Of a stretch of 64,000 nt of DNA, positions 13,201 through 23,784 are shown piece after piece. Origin of the DNA: Aurelia coerulea (Eukaryota; Cnidaria; Scyphozoa; Semaeostomeae; Ulmaridae); NCBI GenBank assembly GCA_039566865.1, contig CM076948.1:15077001-15141000 (forward strand), given 5' to 3'. Positions within the stretch are counted from its first letter, which is position 1, and each line of letters starts with the position of its first letter. The notes below the pieces were generated by a model. That model searched no databases, was not told the origin of the DNA, and worked only from the letters and a program-made list of their open reading frames with translations. The translations under genes and the position numbers were made by a program.

Positions 13201-15715
13201 CGTGTTTATTTCACGAACATTTTAAATTATGGTTTTCTGCAGGATTCATAAGACCTTCCGATGATTATGCATTACCCAGATTCAGAATATGTTAAGTATT
13301 TCCTGCAACAAAACAACTTGTTTATTTTGCTATATTTTCCCAGTACTGGAGTGTCTTAAGTTCTCAGCGATCTGAGGGTTGTGTTTTCTAGAAGCTGCTT
13401 TCTAAAATAAAAAATATGTAAGTTGCGATCTTCACTCATTACTTATAACTTTTGTAATGGAAAATTGCGTTGCAACAAGGACGGCCACTCCTGCCATTCG
13501 CGTAATATTAAATCACCAGTCTTTGATTCATTAGAAATATCTAAAGATCAAAAACTTAGGGTTCTGTTAGTGTAAAATAAATGTCCACTTTAGTCACATC
13601 GCCTATTCTCCTATTTTTAAAGCCTTTACTTATAGCAGCTGACTGCAAACTTTCTCCAAAAGCTCTATCTTGCTGGCAACTGCTTCCCATTGTCCTTCTT
13701 ACACATGTTGTTTTGGTAGCTAAGAGGGACATTCAAGGATACACACCTACCATAATGGGACATGATACAAGAGCATTGTATTGGAATAAAATTTACTACA
13801 ACAGCTGGTATATAATGACATTATAGTTCAAAAATACTCTATTTGCAGTAATATCATACAATGTCCTAGCAAAGTCGGTCAATTCTATTTTAACAACGTT
13901 TTCAAGATCGATCGAGCTTTTATTGAATTGTCATATTCAACAGGAAAAGAAGGCAAAGGCAACGAGAGGGGAAGAAAATATATCCTTTCTTTACATCAAA
14001 TTTTGCTCTAACAGAGTGGAATCTTCTTGCAATTCCATAAGTTTCCTCTTTGCCCCTTCTAACGAAAAAAGACTATAGATCGGAGGAGACAACGTTACGA
14101 ACAAATGTATCTTTCTGAAAAGGAGCTTTGACGCTTCAAACTTGAATGCGATAACAAGCGAGAGGGATTTGACTTAAAAAGTCAAAACGTTTCCTTTATG
14201 ACAGAAAAAATCATCGAGAAGGAAAGGAAAGAACATATTTCCAACAAGAATTTACTCCAGTGCTGAGTTTTTTTGAGAATTCCAGATTCACAGTGTTTAG
14301 AGTTTTGCCGAGTTTCTAAGTTTGCATTACAATGGTCATGTTTATTTCCTGTACCTGCGTGAACATTTTAAATTAAGGTTTTGTGCAGAATTCTGAAATC
14401 TTTCGGATGTTTATTCATTACTCAGATACAGAATATGTTAAGGATTTCCTACAACGAAACAACTAGTTTTTAAAGCTATATTTCCCAATACTGAGTTTGT
14501 TAATTTTTCGGCTATCTGAGGCTGAGTTTCTTATAAGTTGTGTTTAAAAATGAACACGAGCAAGTGACGATCTACGCACATTAATTATAACTGTTGCAAA
14601 GGAAAATTGCGTTGTCACAAGGACGGCCACTCCTGCCGTTCGCGTAATATAAAATCACCAGTCATTCATTAATTATCAATATCGAAAGTTCAAAAATTTA
14701 TGGCTCTGTTAGTGTACAATAAATGTCCACTTTAGTCACATCGCCTCTTCTCCTATATGTTTGGCCTTTAATTGGCTGGCTAACTGATTTGCTTAGCAAT
14801 TAGCTAGCTGCATACTTTCTCCAAAAGCTCTATCTTGCTGGCAACGGCTTCCCATTGTCCTTCTTACACATGTTGTTTTGGTAACTTAGAAGGACATGCA
14901 AGGATACACACCTACCATAACGGGACATAACGGGACATGATACAAGAGCATTGTATTAGAATAAAATTTACTACAACAGCTGGTATATATTGACATTATA
15001 GTTCAGAAATAATCTATTTGCAATAATATCATACAATGTCCTAGCAAAGTCGGTCAACTCAATTTTAACAACGTTTTCAAGATCGATCGAGCTTTTATTG
15101 AATTGCCATATTCAACAGAAAAGAAGGCAAAGCAAGCAAGAGGGGAAGAAAATTATCTTTCTTTACATCAATTTTTGCTCTAACAGAGTGCAATCTTCTT
15201 GCAATTCGACAAGTTTCGTCTTTGCACGTTCTAACGATAAAGACTATAGATCGGAGAAGACAACGTTACGAACAAATGTATCTTTCTGAAAAGGAGCTTT
15301 GACATTTCAAACTTGAATGCGATAACAAGCGAGAGGGATTTGACTTAAAAAGTCAAAACGTTTCCTTTATGACAGAAAAAATCAACGAGAAGGAAAGGAA
15401 AGAACATATTCCCAACAAGAATTTACTCCAGTGCTGAGTTTTTTTTAGAATACCAGATTCACAGTGTTTAGAGTTTTGCCGAGTTTCTAAGTTTGCATTA
15501 CAATGGTCATGTTTATTTCCTGTACCTGCGTGAACATTTTAAATTAAGGTTTTGTGCAGAATTCTGAAATCTTTCGGATGTTTATTCATTACTCAGATAC
15601 AGAATATGTTAAGGATTTCCTACAACGAAACAACTAGTTTTTCAAGCTATTTTTCCCAATACTGAGTTTGTTAATTTTTCTGCTATCAGAGGCTGAGTTT
15701 CTTATAAGCTGTGTT
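10259..15715. repeat. Higher-order satellite block, copy 2
   Basis: Near-identical to the block before it. Private variants such as TATCAGAGGCTGAG occur only at about 10,228 and 15,684, confirming the phase. The copy has a 10-bp internal duplication at 14,921-14,940 (CGGGACATAA twice), after which the offset becomes 5,454. It ends near 15,715, where the following monomer diverges (ATGAATGCGTGCAAGTGTCG). Confidence 0.87.
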
Positions 15716-15985
15716 TAAAAATGAATGCGTGCAAGTGTCGATCTACACACATTAATTATAACTGTTGCAATGGAAAATTGCGTTGCCACAAGGATGGCCA
15801 CTCCTGCGTTAGCGTAATATAAAACCACCAGTCTTTCATTAATTAGCAATATCTAAAGTTCAATAAATAATGGCTCTTCTAATGTACAATAAATGTCCAC
15901 TTTAGTCACATCGCCTCTTCTTCTATATGTTTAGCCTTTAATTGGCTGGCTGACTGATTTTTTTAGCCCTTAGCTGGCTGCATTT

Positions 15986-16188
15986 CCATTTCCGAAAAAA
16001 CGTTTCCGTTATGACCGAACCTTAAGAAAATTTGTCCGTTTTGCATCCTCAATCATTCTTGAACCTTCAGATATCATATTTTGTATCCCCTCAGGCTTGT
16101 CGTCCGGTTGACCATTCATCACGAAGCTTTTATAAGCACGACTCTTGTTTCTTAGAAAGTTTTTGACAATTTGCGTTATCCACGGTGC
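15986..16188. other. Array-edge sequence, nothing recognised
   Basis: Apart from a 25-bp echo of the satellite near 15,995-16,020, this stretch shows no frame, repeat or paired ends that I can recognise. Confidence 0.4.

Positions 16189-16235
<47 letters not shown>
16189..16235. repeat. (ATT)n microsatellite
   Basis: About 15 uninterrupted ATT triplets. A second ATT tract lies at 16,365-16,401, and the tail of a Penelope-like fragment sits between and to the right of them. Confidence 0.97.
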
Positions 16236-16236
<1 letters not shown>

Positions 16237-16299
16237 ATTGAACTAAAAGCACCATCAAAAAACAACAGAAAATAAAATATATGAAAAAACACTGTTATT

Positions 16300-16352
16300 T
16301 GTCAAAAACGTTTCGATTAAAATCTTCATCAGTTTACTTTACAACTCCGGAC
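16300..16352 (-). ncRNA. Hammerhead-ribozyme-like core in the 3' flank of a Penelope fragment (tentative)
   Basis: On the minus strand, positions 16,332 to 16,310 read CTGATGAA, a short GATT/AATC pair, then GAAAC, which resembles the hammerhead core. Penelope-like elements are known to carry hammerhead motifs in their terminal regions, so the location fits. Against it: there is one extra A beside stem II, stem II is only about four base pairs, and I could not find convincing stems I and III or a cleavage site. It may be a decayed ribozyme or a conserved tail motif. Confidence 0.22.
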
Positions 16353-16362
16353 AGCCGGTTAA

Positions 16363-16364
<2 letters not shown>

Positions 16365-16401
<37 letters not shown>
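16365..16401. repeat. (ATT)n microsatellite
   Basis: About 12 ATT triplets immediately downstream, in the minus-strand sense, of the Penelope-like coding fragment. Confidence 0.95.
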
Positions 16402-16402
<1 letters not shown>

Positions 16403-16412
16403 ATTCATATTA

Positions 16413-17085
16413 TTGGTTCAATATAGCGTGTCCTCTGTTAAAAAGTTTGCTTTCGTATTCTAAGCGTGATTTATTGTCCTTAAGTTTCATAAATGCGTAA
16501 ATTTTGAAGAAAGGTTCTTTAAGGCTTTTAATAGATTTTCCGCAGTTATGTACATGTTTTTGAAAATTGCAAGAAGAAACTCCGCTTCTTGACTCAGATA
16601 TGTGATTGTTCATTCTTTGACGTAAATTCGTTGTCTGGCTGATGTAGTTCATTTGACCATCACATAAATTACACGAGAGAAAATATATGATGTTTTTGCT
16701 ATTGGAGGTAATTTCTGATTTGATGTCCCATATTGTTCCATTTGTAGTTTTGAAATTCTTCACTGGTTGTAGATATAAACGGCACAATTTGCATTGTGCT
16801 TTATTGCATAATTTAATTCCAGGTTCTTGTCTCACAAAGGGGATGGATGTAAATTTCGCGTTCGTTGTCTTGAATGCCTTTAAAAAGGTTTGAAATGGTC
16901 TTGATAACATGGCTATGATTTAAACTTGGGTAAAATGCCGTAACAAGTGGTATAACATCTCTTGTTTTATTCGGTGCAGGACCTTGTAATTTTGCTTTGT
17001 GGAATGCTTTATCAATTAAGGAGTTGTGATAGTTGCAATTCAAAAGCCAGTTTTTTAATTCTTGTAAACGGAATTTAACTATCTC
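16413..17085 (-). pseudogene. Penelope-like element fragment: C-terminal linker and GIY-YIG endonuclease
   Basis: Two overlapping minus-strand frames (codons from about 17,085 to 16,813, then 16,910 to 16,413) join by a frameshift near 16,840-16,860. The first covers the region before the nuclease (KTRDVIPLVTAFYPSLNHSH). The second has a Cys cluster CNKAQCKLC at its residues 35-43, then the GIY-YIG signature: NIIYFLSC at 73-80, YISQTTNLRQR at 89-99 and H103. An acidic LEYESKLFN near the end would hold the catalytic Glu. The YIG glycine is Ser here. The reverse transcriptase is missing, so this is a 5'-truncated dead copy. In Penelope-like elements the nuclease nicks target DNA to prime reverse transcription. 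Confidence 0.82.
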
Positions 17086-17995
17086 TTTAATTCTCTAATT
17101 GTAAATATATATACCGTATGTGGCATTGAGGATACGGAGCACCTTTTGCTTCTGTGCCCTTCTTTTGAGGCTCAACGACAAGATCGTCTCGCTTGAACTG
17201 TTGACTTTTGCTAAAATTTGTTCAAGTTTGCTGTAACGCATCCTTTATCCCGTGATGATGAACACCTTTCAAACGACTTGAGCTGAAATAAACTCCAATA
17301 GACCTTTAAGCTATTCTACAAAAGAACCTGGATTGAGAGACAAGTTTTTGTAAATGTTCGTAGGAGAGGTTCGATTGGGTGGCGTTCGCGCTTCTATCAC
17401 TGTTGGGAACATTCGAAAATTTTACAAAATGTATCAAAACATCGTTCGATTCAGATTCATTTTCAGAACTGCAAAGGTCTATTGACTCTACATTTCGTCA
17501 AAAAAAACCGGTCGCTTTGATTAAGTTTTGTGGAAACTTTAGTTACATGACATGCAATCACCAAGCCCCTTTATGTTCCTTTTGTCGCACCAAGTTCTTT
17601 CTCTTTGTAAATTTTCTTTTTCAAATTAGATCCACTATATAACATAAAAGTGTTGCGCTTGCTGCATTATTTTGATGCATCACTACACAACCCTCAGTAT
17701 CCATTTAGCTGGTAGTATCTATTGGTATGTAGTTCAACATTGCTCATGTCATTGTTTTATGTTCCCCATGTTATGGTGTCGTCCCTGTTGTGTTGTGTTG
17801 TGTTATGTTGTATTGTAATTAGAAAGTATATGAGATGTATATAGCAAATGTCTTATATAAATAATCAAGAACCTACAGCTGTTTCAAGGAATATTAAAAT
17901 GCGTCTATCCGAGAAAAGAACCGATATTACTAAAAATTTGATGAAAAGGTCACCTATGGAGTTTCACGCATAACAGTTGAGTATTAGGATAGCTA
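17086..17995. other. Unassigned sequence
   Basis: Nothing convincing in about 900 bp. There is a short TGTTG-rich tract at about 17,785-17,820. An 87-codon plus-strand frame at 17,379-17,642 has no recognisable motif and looks like chance. Confidence 0.4.
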
Positions 17996-18382
17996 CAAGT
18001 ATTTTTTTATAAGAAACTAAGAATTTGCGCCAGTTCTGAAACTTTCTTAAAATCATCAGATTTTGAGTACTCAGAGTTTCTTACGAATTTCTTAGAGGTT
18101 CCATAACAATCTTCATGTTCACTACTTGTGCCACACTTGTGCCCTCGTGAACATTTCAAAAAAATTGTTTTTAAGTCTTTCCAATGTTTACACATTACTC
18201 AAGTACCTTACCAGTAACATGATACAGGAAACAAGTGAAAGTAAAATTATATCAAGGATTTCCTTTATCAAAGTAAGTAGTTTCTTAACTTATCTTCTCC
18301 CAGAACTGGAGTCTCTTAATCCTTTGGCGATCTGAGAGCTGAGTTTCTCGTGGGCAGTTTCTTATGAAAATACGCATACTTG
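17996..18382. mobile_element. MITE-A copy, TA-flanked, 387 bp
   Basis: Inverted ends CAAGTATTTTTTTATAAGAA and its mirror TTCTTATGAAAATACGCATACTTG, flanked by TA on both sides (17,994-17,995 and 18,383-18,384). The interior holds the family landmarks: ACTAAGAATTTG, CAGTTCTG, repeated GTTTCTTA boxes, ATGATACAGGAAACAAGTGA, and CTGAGAGCTGAGTTTCT near the right end. The TA duplication suggests mobilisation by a Tc1/mariner-type transposase. It carries no coding sequence. Confidence 0.85.
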
Positions 18383-18600
18383 TAAGGTAACTTTCACACA
18401 TATGCTATCTCTTGGACAGTGAAGGGCTAAATGGCATTGATTCAGATAATTATCTTCATTCCACGCGAGAATGTAAGAATACCGCACCACCAGACAGGAA
18501 TCGAACTCGCCCAAAAATTTACACATATTCGTTTTTGGTCACTTGGAGGTACCTGCAAGGATACACACCTGACATAGCGGGACATTTTGCAAAATCATAA
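18383..18600. repeat. Single-copy relative of the satellite spacer
   Basis: Positions 18,520-18,590 (TACCTGCAAGGATACACACC, then TAGCGGGACATT) match the satellite segment around 2,830-2,870. Because MITE-A lies just to the left, as in the monomers, this locus reproduces two adjacent satellite modules in single copy. A string resembling a tRNA T-arm near 18,495 has no matching A box. Confidence 0.6.
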
Positions 18601-18942
18601 TAAAACCTTTCTAGAACATACAGTATTTTCTAGAGTGTCACAGTTTGATTTCAGGAAGAAAGAAATGTTTTTGTGAACAATTAGTAACTTTACACAGTTT
18701 ACCGATGAATATTTAGTTTTGCAGTCTTACCGGGACATTTTCGTAAAGCTTGACATTTGGCAACTTTGCGGGACGGGAAATGTTTGCTCATAAAAAGGAA
18801 AATATAACTGGCATCAAGTTATTCCTTGAATGTAAGGTATCACTAGGCCAAATATTCTATGAATTCACCAAAGAGAAGCTATTTAGAGTCCGTCCCGGTA
18901 AAGTGTCCTCACAACGAAGTCCCGCTAAACTACCATTGATTT
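18601..18942. other. Unassigned sequence
   Basis: No frame or paired repeats that I trust. A frame at 18,750-19,121 owes its length to the adjacent microsatellite. Confidence 0.4.
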
Positions 18943-19048
18943 GTATGTATGTATGTATGTATGTATGTATGTATGTATGTATGTATGTATGTATGTATGT
19001 ATGTATGTATGTATGTATGTATGTATGTATGTATGTATGTATGTATGT
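18943..19048. repeat. (TATG)n microsatellite, about 26 copies
   Basis: Uninterrupted TATG repeats for about 106 bp. It is long and perfect enough to be length-variable between individuals. Confidence 0.98.
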
Positions 19049-19149
19049 TATAAATCTTTACCGTGGATACAAGGTTAAGCAAATGCTTGTTTACAGCTTG
19101 GTCCACAAATTAAAATTGTAAAGAATAAATGAAAAGTGCAATCATAAGG

Positions 19150-19965
19150 CTAATAATTTATTTACAGGGAAATTCAATATAAAACAATGTCCAGAAGTAA
19201 TAGTTGTCAAAAACCTAAAAAAAGTGTTCAAAAGATTAAAAAAGTTACAGATGAAATCGAAACACGGTCCAATCATATTTCACATAGTTGTCTAAGCTAA
19301 ATTTATCCATAAAATGGTTCTTACATGCGTCCTTACATGTTTTAAGTTTCAGTTTCAGTTTCAGTTAATATTTCAAATTCCACAACATACAATTTCATAA
19401 TTAACAATACCAACAAAGAACAAGCTACAAAGAAATAAGACAATATTACAGAGAATCAATACGTTGATACGGAAAATTAATACAATATACAAATACAGAG
19501 GGACGAGATAAATTGTATGGAGGGAATTACTTAAAGGAGGAGCTCTCTCAATAATGTATCAAGTGATCCACTATTTCTTATTGTTACAGGCAATGAGTTC
19601 CACACTTTAGCTCCATAGCAGCGGAAAGTTTTCAAATAATAACTGTAATTACCTCTGTCAATAAATAGATCTCCATCACTCGAGCGTCTAGTAGCATCAT
19701 TATGTACTGTTGAAATGGATCGGAAAGATTTAGCGAGGTATGATGGGGCTTCACCATCAATACTTTTAAACATCATACAGATGGTGTTCAGTTCAATTCT
19801 TTGATGTAGCGGCAACCATTTGAGCTGTATGAAGAGAGGTTTGCTATTTGTGTTCCTGTTAGCGTTCAATATTACCCGAGCACAATATGTTTGAAGCTTT
19901 AACAAACGATCTATCTGTGAAGGTTTCACATTGTGCAAAAGAGGTAACACAGACAGGTTGATGGA
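19150..19965 (-). pseudogene. LINE C-terminal fragment with 3' tail (minus strand, LINE-3)
   Basis: The minus-strand frame that ends at 19,531 encodes the post-palm region of a non-LTR reverse transcriptase: RLLKLQTYCARVILNAN, then LKWLPLHQRIELNTICMMFK, then a C-terminal CYGAKVWNSLPVTIRN. The upstream part of that frame, beyond about 19,965, is a shadow of the plus-strand LINE-1. The palm is absent, so the copy is 5'-truncated. The 3' UTR includes three AACTGA units near 19,345-19,365 and ends in an AT-rich tail (TGTAAATAAATTATT in minus sense) near 19,150. It abuts the start of LINE-1. Confidence 0.8.
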
Positions 19966-20734
19966 GCCTCTGGATAAAGCTCGAAAGAAACATAATGGCC
20001 AGAACCTTGAAAACATCGTTGAAACCTGTGCATCGGAATATGGCCTAGATGAAGCGGCCGCCATGTCCTCAAACATGCCGGCAATAAGAACAGCAAAAAA
20101 GAATAGCGTCCTCTACAAAGAGCCGGTAAATAAGAAGATTCCAGGTTTTAAATCAAGCACAAAGAAAAAGGTTTCAACTGAAGATGTTACTGACCTCTCA
20201 GTAGACCAGAGCAGTATCAAAGAGCCAGAGAAATACGTCAATGTTGATGAATACCTCGACTGCAAAAAGTTCATCCACTCCGAAGTACAATCAATTAAGG
20301 CACATATTGAGTTTGGTGAATACGATTTAGCGGCAGTGCATTCCTCGGGCATGGATCCATTGGTAAGCATGTTAATCCAAAATCTAAAAGACCGGATAGT
20401 TTCTCTGGAAAAACAACTGGATCAGAAACGGAAAAAAATCGAAAAACTCATGGAAAGGCCTATTTTGGAGGTTAGAAAAGAAAAAAACAAAGAAGTCGAA
20501 GTAAATCCACCAACAAAAACAACAGATCCCCAAGTGATTGGGAAAAAGATCCAAAACAGTTGCCCAAACAATGACAACATTGAACAGAACAGTCCCCAGA
20601 CACAAGAAAACAAACTTGAAAACTCGATAGAACAATGTTTAAAGAAAGTTTCAAAAGAACAAGATGTCCAAACAAAGGTAGAAAAGAAGGCAGAACGAAA
20701 GAAAATAATTATAATTGGAGACTCTTTGCTGAAT
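19966..20734 (+). pseudogene. LINE-1 ORF1, first part: coiled coil and start of SGNH esterase
   Basis: An open frame runs through this stretch. It starts as a chimera with the abutting LINE-3, so the true start is uncertain; a Met near 20,064 is possible. It is rich in Lys and Glu, with a predicted coiled coil around NLKDRIVSLEKQLDQKRKKI, and ends in KKIIIIGDSLLN. That GDS is block I of an SGNH hydrolase, as known in ORF1 of CR1-clade LINEs. The frame is then cut by LINE-2; the codons after 20,734 belong to that insertion. The domain resumes at 22,316. In the intact element ORF1 would bind RNA; the esterase role is unsettled. Confidence 0.78.
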
Positions 20735-22315
20735 TCTTTATTTACATTTATTTGGTATGCAGGTCAGAAATACGGCAGCACTGAAGTGCTGATGTGGACC
20801 TGCAAATTAGAAGCTAATAAACTAAAAATAACAGAAAAGAAGCCTAATTACAATTCTCATTTAAGATTTAAAGTAAAATATAAAGATCAAAAGTCTCATT
20901 TATCATTGTTCTTGTTCACAAAACTAATAATAAAAATAACTTGAGTCTTTGTTGGTTCCAATGGCTGCCTCTTTGGAGTAATTAATGTTTTCTAGCCTAC
21001 AACTTTTCAATCGTTTTTTGAAATCGTCAATCTTAGTAATCTATCTAACTTCTCTTGGAAGATAGTTCCAAGTTAGTGGCCCACGATAACATACTGAAGT
21101 GCGTCCTAACTCAGATTTTGGTCTTGGAATTTCAAAAGTATTGATACTTCTTGTTCTACTTATAACTTTCTTCTTAAAAATTTCACTGAAAATCTTTGAG
21201 TCCTCTTTATAATACACTTCATGCATGATTGTCACTACTCTTCTTTTGTAAATGTAACTTAACGGCCTCCAATTCGCTTTTTCTAAGGGGTCCTCAATTC
21301 TGGGTGCTTTATGGATAAATTTTGCTGCACGTCTGTGTATTGCTTCTAACTCCCCAAATTTGGCTGTACTGACTGTTCCCCACACGACAATGCAATAGAC
21401 TACACAAGGTATTACTGATTTAAAGTAAATTTCTTCCAGGTCCTTTGTAGTTAAAAAGCGTCCCATCCTTTTCAGTTGACATAACTTTGCATTATATTTT
21501 TGTGTAATGCTCTTGATTTGCTTGTTCCAGTTTAATCCTCTGTCTATCCAGATGCCAAGGCACTTAGCTGAGTCCGTGAAATTTATTTGCTCTTCTCCAA
21601 ATATTAATTTTTGAAGTGGCCCTATAAATGGACTTTTTGTGACAAGCATTGCCTCCGCTTTCTCCGTATTTACCGTTAGTTTATTGTCTATGCACCATGT
21701 ATGTATGACTTTTGTGATTTGATTAAGCCCTTCAATGACAACCTCAACATTGTCACCGATGAAAAATGCAGTGGTATCATCCGCAAACATTAACAATTCT
21801 CCATTTTCTAGCCTTTCCGGTAAGTCATTCACAAAAATCTTAAATAGTTTTGGTCTTAATACTGATCCCTGTGGAACTCCATAAGTCACTGTTCTTCTCT
21901 CAGATGCAGATCCATTAATCTCTGTGTATTGCTCTCTATCCGCCAGGTAGTTCTCTATGATCTTGTATAGGTTCCCATAGATGCCCACTCCTTGCAGCTT
22001 TTTTAACAGGATATTATGATTTATGGCATCAAATGCTTTCCCCAGATCTATAAATATAACTCCCACTACTTTCCCATCATCAAGTGCCTGTTTCCATTTT
22101 TCAGTGAGTAAGAGGAGTAGTTTTTCAGTGGAACGTCCTTCAGAATAACCCCATTGTCCATTGCTGTACTATCTATGGTTGGTTAGATGTCTATCAATTG
22201 GCTTGCAAATTTGCTGTTCAAATAACTTGCTTATTATGCAAAGCATAGTGAGTGGTCTATAATTCCCTTTGCTTGTCTGTTCTCCCTTTTTAAATGCTAC
22301 CTTTAGTTTTCCTTA
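20735..22315 (-). pseudogene. 5'-truncated LINE inserted in LINE-1 ORF1 (minus strand, LINE-2)
   Basis: A nearly complete reverse transcriptase domain on the minus strand: FKKGEQTSKGNYRPLTML (finger), FIDLGKAFDAINHNIL (motif A), GVPQGSVLRPKLFKIFVND (motif B) and FADDTTAFF (motif C), followed by the thumb and a C-terminal CYRGPLTWNYLPREVR ending at 21,041. One in-frame TAG lies at 22,169-22,171. The remaining frame is open for 341 codons, so the copy is fairly young. The 3' end is an AATAAATGTAAATAAA tail at 20,735, and GAAT is duplicated at 20,731-20,734 and 22,316-22,319. Removing the insert restores the host LINE reading LLNGLEEKKMK. Confidence 0.88.
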
Positions 22316-22560
22316 GAATGGCCTTGAAGAAAAGAAAATGAAGAGAAACCACGACATCCAGATAAGACCACACCCTGGAGCATCATCCCTTGATATTTCA
22401 GATCACATTAGACCCGTCCTGAGATGAAATCCACATTGCATCATTGTGCATGCAGGCACAAATGACATCACGAAAAATGAAGATACGATCAAGAATATCG
22501 AGGAAATGAGAAAGGTAAGAGTTTCTTAGCAAGAAACCTGTTAGATTTTATCGATAATTT
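22316..22560 (+). pseudogene. LINE-1 ORF1, second part: SGNH esterase continued
   Basis: The frame picks up exactly where 20,734 left off (GLEEKKMKRNHDIQIRPHPG), then CIIVHAGTNDITKN with the GTND block of SGNH hydrolases near 22,440-22,472. A TGA interrupts it near 22,427. The end of ORF1 and the spacer before ORF2 are unclear. Confidence 0.72.
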
Positions 22561-22639
22561 CTTTATTACAGAATCTTGTTGAATAAATGACATTGCCACC
22601 CCACAAACTGATCGATCGAAACATAATACTTCCACTGTA

Positions 22640-23784
22640 CCATCAGAACTCACGGTTGATACTGATAATATACAAGTACTAGACTACATAGAGTCTAGTC
22701 CTTCTCAACGTATGGGTTATATAAAACCCATGCCCCTTAATGAAAGTATGCCTGAAACCGAGGCTGACTGCTTCGAAAAGATGAACAAGCTCAGATTGAA
22801 ATACCCAAGAAATATAATTATTGGGTATATCAATATAAATTCGATACGAAACAAATTTGATGGATTTTTTGAGATTATGAGTAACAAAGTAGACATACTT
22901 ATTATTGCGGAGACAAAACTAGATTCGTCATTTCGAAGTGGCCAGTTTATGATAAACGGTTTCGGGCAACCTATTAGATTAGATGTCTCATCAAATAGTG
23001 GTGGTTAACTAGTATATATTAGAAATGGAATAATTTCTAAAGAAATGAAGGATGTAGAGATACCTAGTGATATCGAAATAGTTCCTATAGAAATCAATAT
23101 CCGAAAACAGAAGTGGTTATTGCTGCCCTTATATAGGAACCCGTCACAAAATCAAACGTATTTTGTTGATAATATCTCAAGAATCATAGATCCATATTCC
23201 GCTTCTCGTGAAAATGTGTTGATACTTGGTGATTTTAATATGGAGGTAAACGACAACGCTTAGGTCCCACTGGTTGAGGCATACAAGCTTTACAGTCTTG
23301 TCAAGGGGCCTACATGTTTCAAATAAAAAAGGGGAAGTGTATTGATCTCATGCTTACCAATAGAAAACACTCTTTCATGTGAAGTCAATCATTTGAAACA
23401 GGCTTCAGCGATCATCATCATCTGATTTACACAGTATTAAAATAAACCTTTGTTAAGTTGTTCCAAAAATAGTGAAATATCGTAAATACAAAACATTTAG
23501 CGAAGAAGAATTTCTAAAAGATGCAGAGATGAGGTTACGACAAACTTTCCCAAAAGAATATTCTGCATCACAGGCAGTCCTTGCCGAAGAACTTGAAAAG
23601 CATGCCCCGCTTAAACAAAGGACTGTTTGGGGAAACAACAAACAACATTATGATAAGGATCTTAGGAAAGCAATGATGACGGGATCGAAACTGAAAAAAA
23701 ATTCAACAAATCACAAGCAGCGAAATCTGGTTGTTAAGATCAACAGGAAAGCGAAATTTGAATTCTATCGCTCGATTGAACCTA
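22640..23784 (+). pseudogene. LINE-1 ORF2, N-terminal part: APE-type endonuclease
   Basis: Three frames cover the apurinic-like endonuclease: NIIIGYININSIRNKFD and ILIIAETKLDSSF (catalytic Asn and Glu blocks) in 22,712-23,008, then VLILGDFNMEVND (Asp/Asn block) in 23,045-23,263, then the linker KINRKAKFEFYRSIEP up to 23,784. Stops at about 23,006 and 23,261 and a frameshift mark it as dead. The frame is cut at CCTA by the composite transposon and resumes at 33,983 with RSIDNENKFWKAVKP, the usual segment before the reverse transcriptase. The endonuclease would nick target DNA for target-primed reverse transcription. Confidence 0.85.

Larger units (their letters stand above)
1..15985. repeat. 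Satellite-like tandem array, about 16 monomers (left end outside window)
   Basis: Head-to-tail copies can be phased on the motif CGTTCTAACGAAAAAGACTA, near 1, 999, 1998, 3163, 4328, 5492, 6489, 7476, 8611, 9773, 10936, 11933, 12920, 14056 and 15227. Spacings are about 987-999 bp (short class) or 1,135-1,171 bp (long class). Long monomers carry an extra block of about 170 bp, for example near 2,480-2,660, containing GGACGGCCACTCCTGCCGTT. The last copy decays after about 15,985; a short echo of the monomer (AACGTTTCCGTTATGACCGA) reappears near 15,998. Each monomer contains a module homologous to MITE-A described below. Open frames of 60-81 codons recur in the monomers but shift and break between copies, so I do not call genes in them. 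Confidence 0.93.

Noticed and set aside
479..13826. Dozens of 60-81 codon frames on both strands of the tandem array
   Set aside because: They recur because the monomer recurs, overlap one another in several frames, and are broken in many copies. No protein motif is evident.
4815..15715. The 5.4-kb duplication as an assembly artefact
   Set aside because: Private differences, including a 10-bp insertion, distinguish the copies, so real duplication is more likely. It cannot be excluded without reads.
18485..18515. tRNA T-arm-like string (minus strand GAGTTCGATTCCTG)
   Set aside because: No A box, anticodon arm or acceptor pairing at the right distance. Probably chance or a very decayed SINE.
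18750..19121. 123-codon frame with a Tyr-Val-Cys-Met repeat
   Set aside because: The repeat is the (TATG)n microsatellite translated; the flanks show no coding character.
19531..20076. A single 181-codon minus-strand gene
   Set aside because: Only the part below about 19,965 is LINE polymerase; the start is a shadow of LINE-1 ORF1 on the other strand.
20735..20944. C-terminal part of the 337-codon frame starting at 19,931
   Set aside because: After 20,734 the codons belong to the 3' tail of the inserted minus-strand LINE, so the last 70 residues are not original ORF1.
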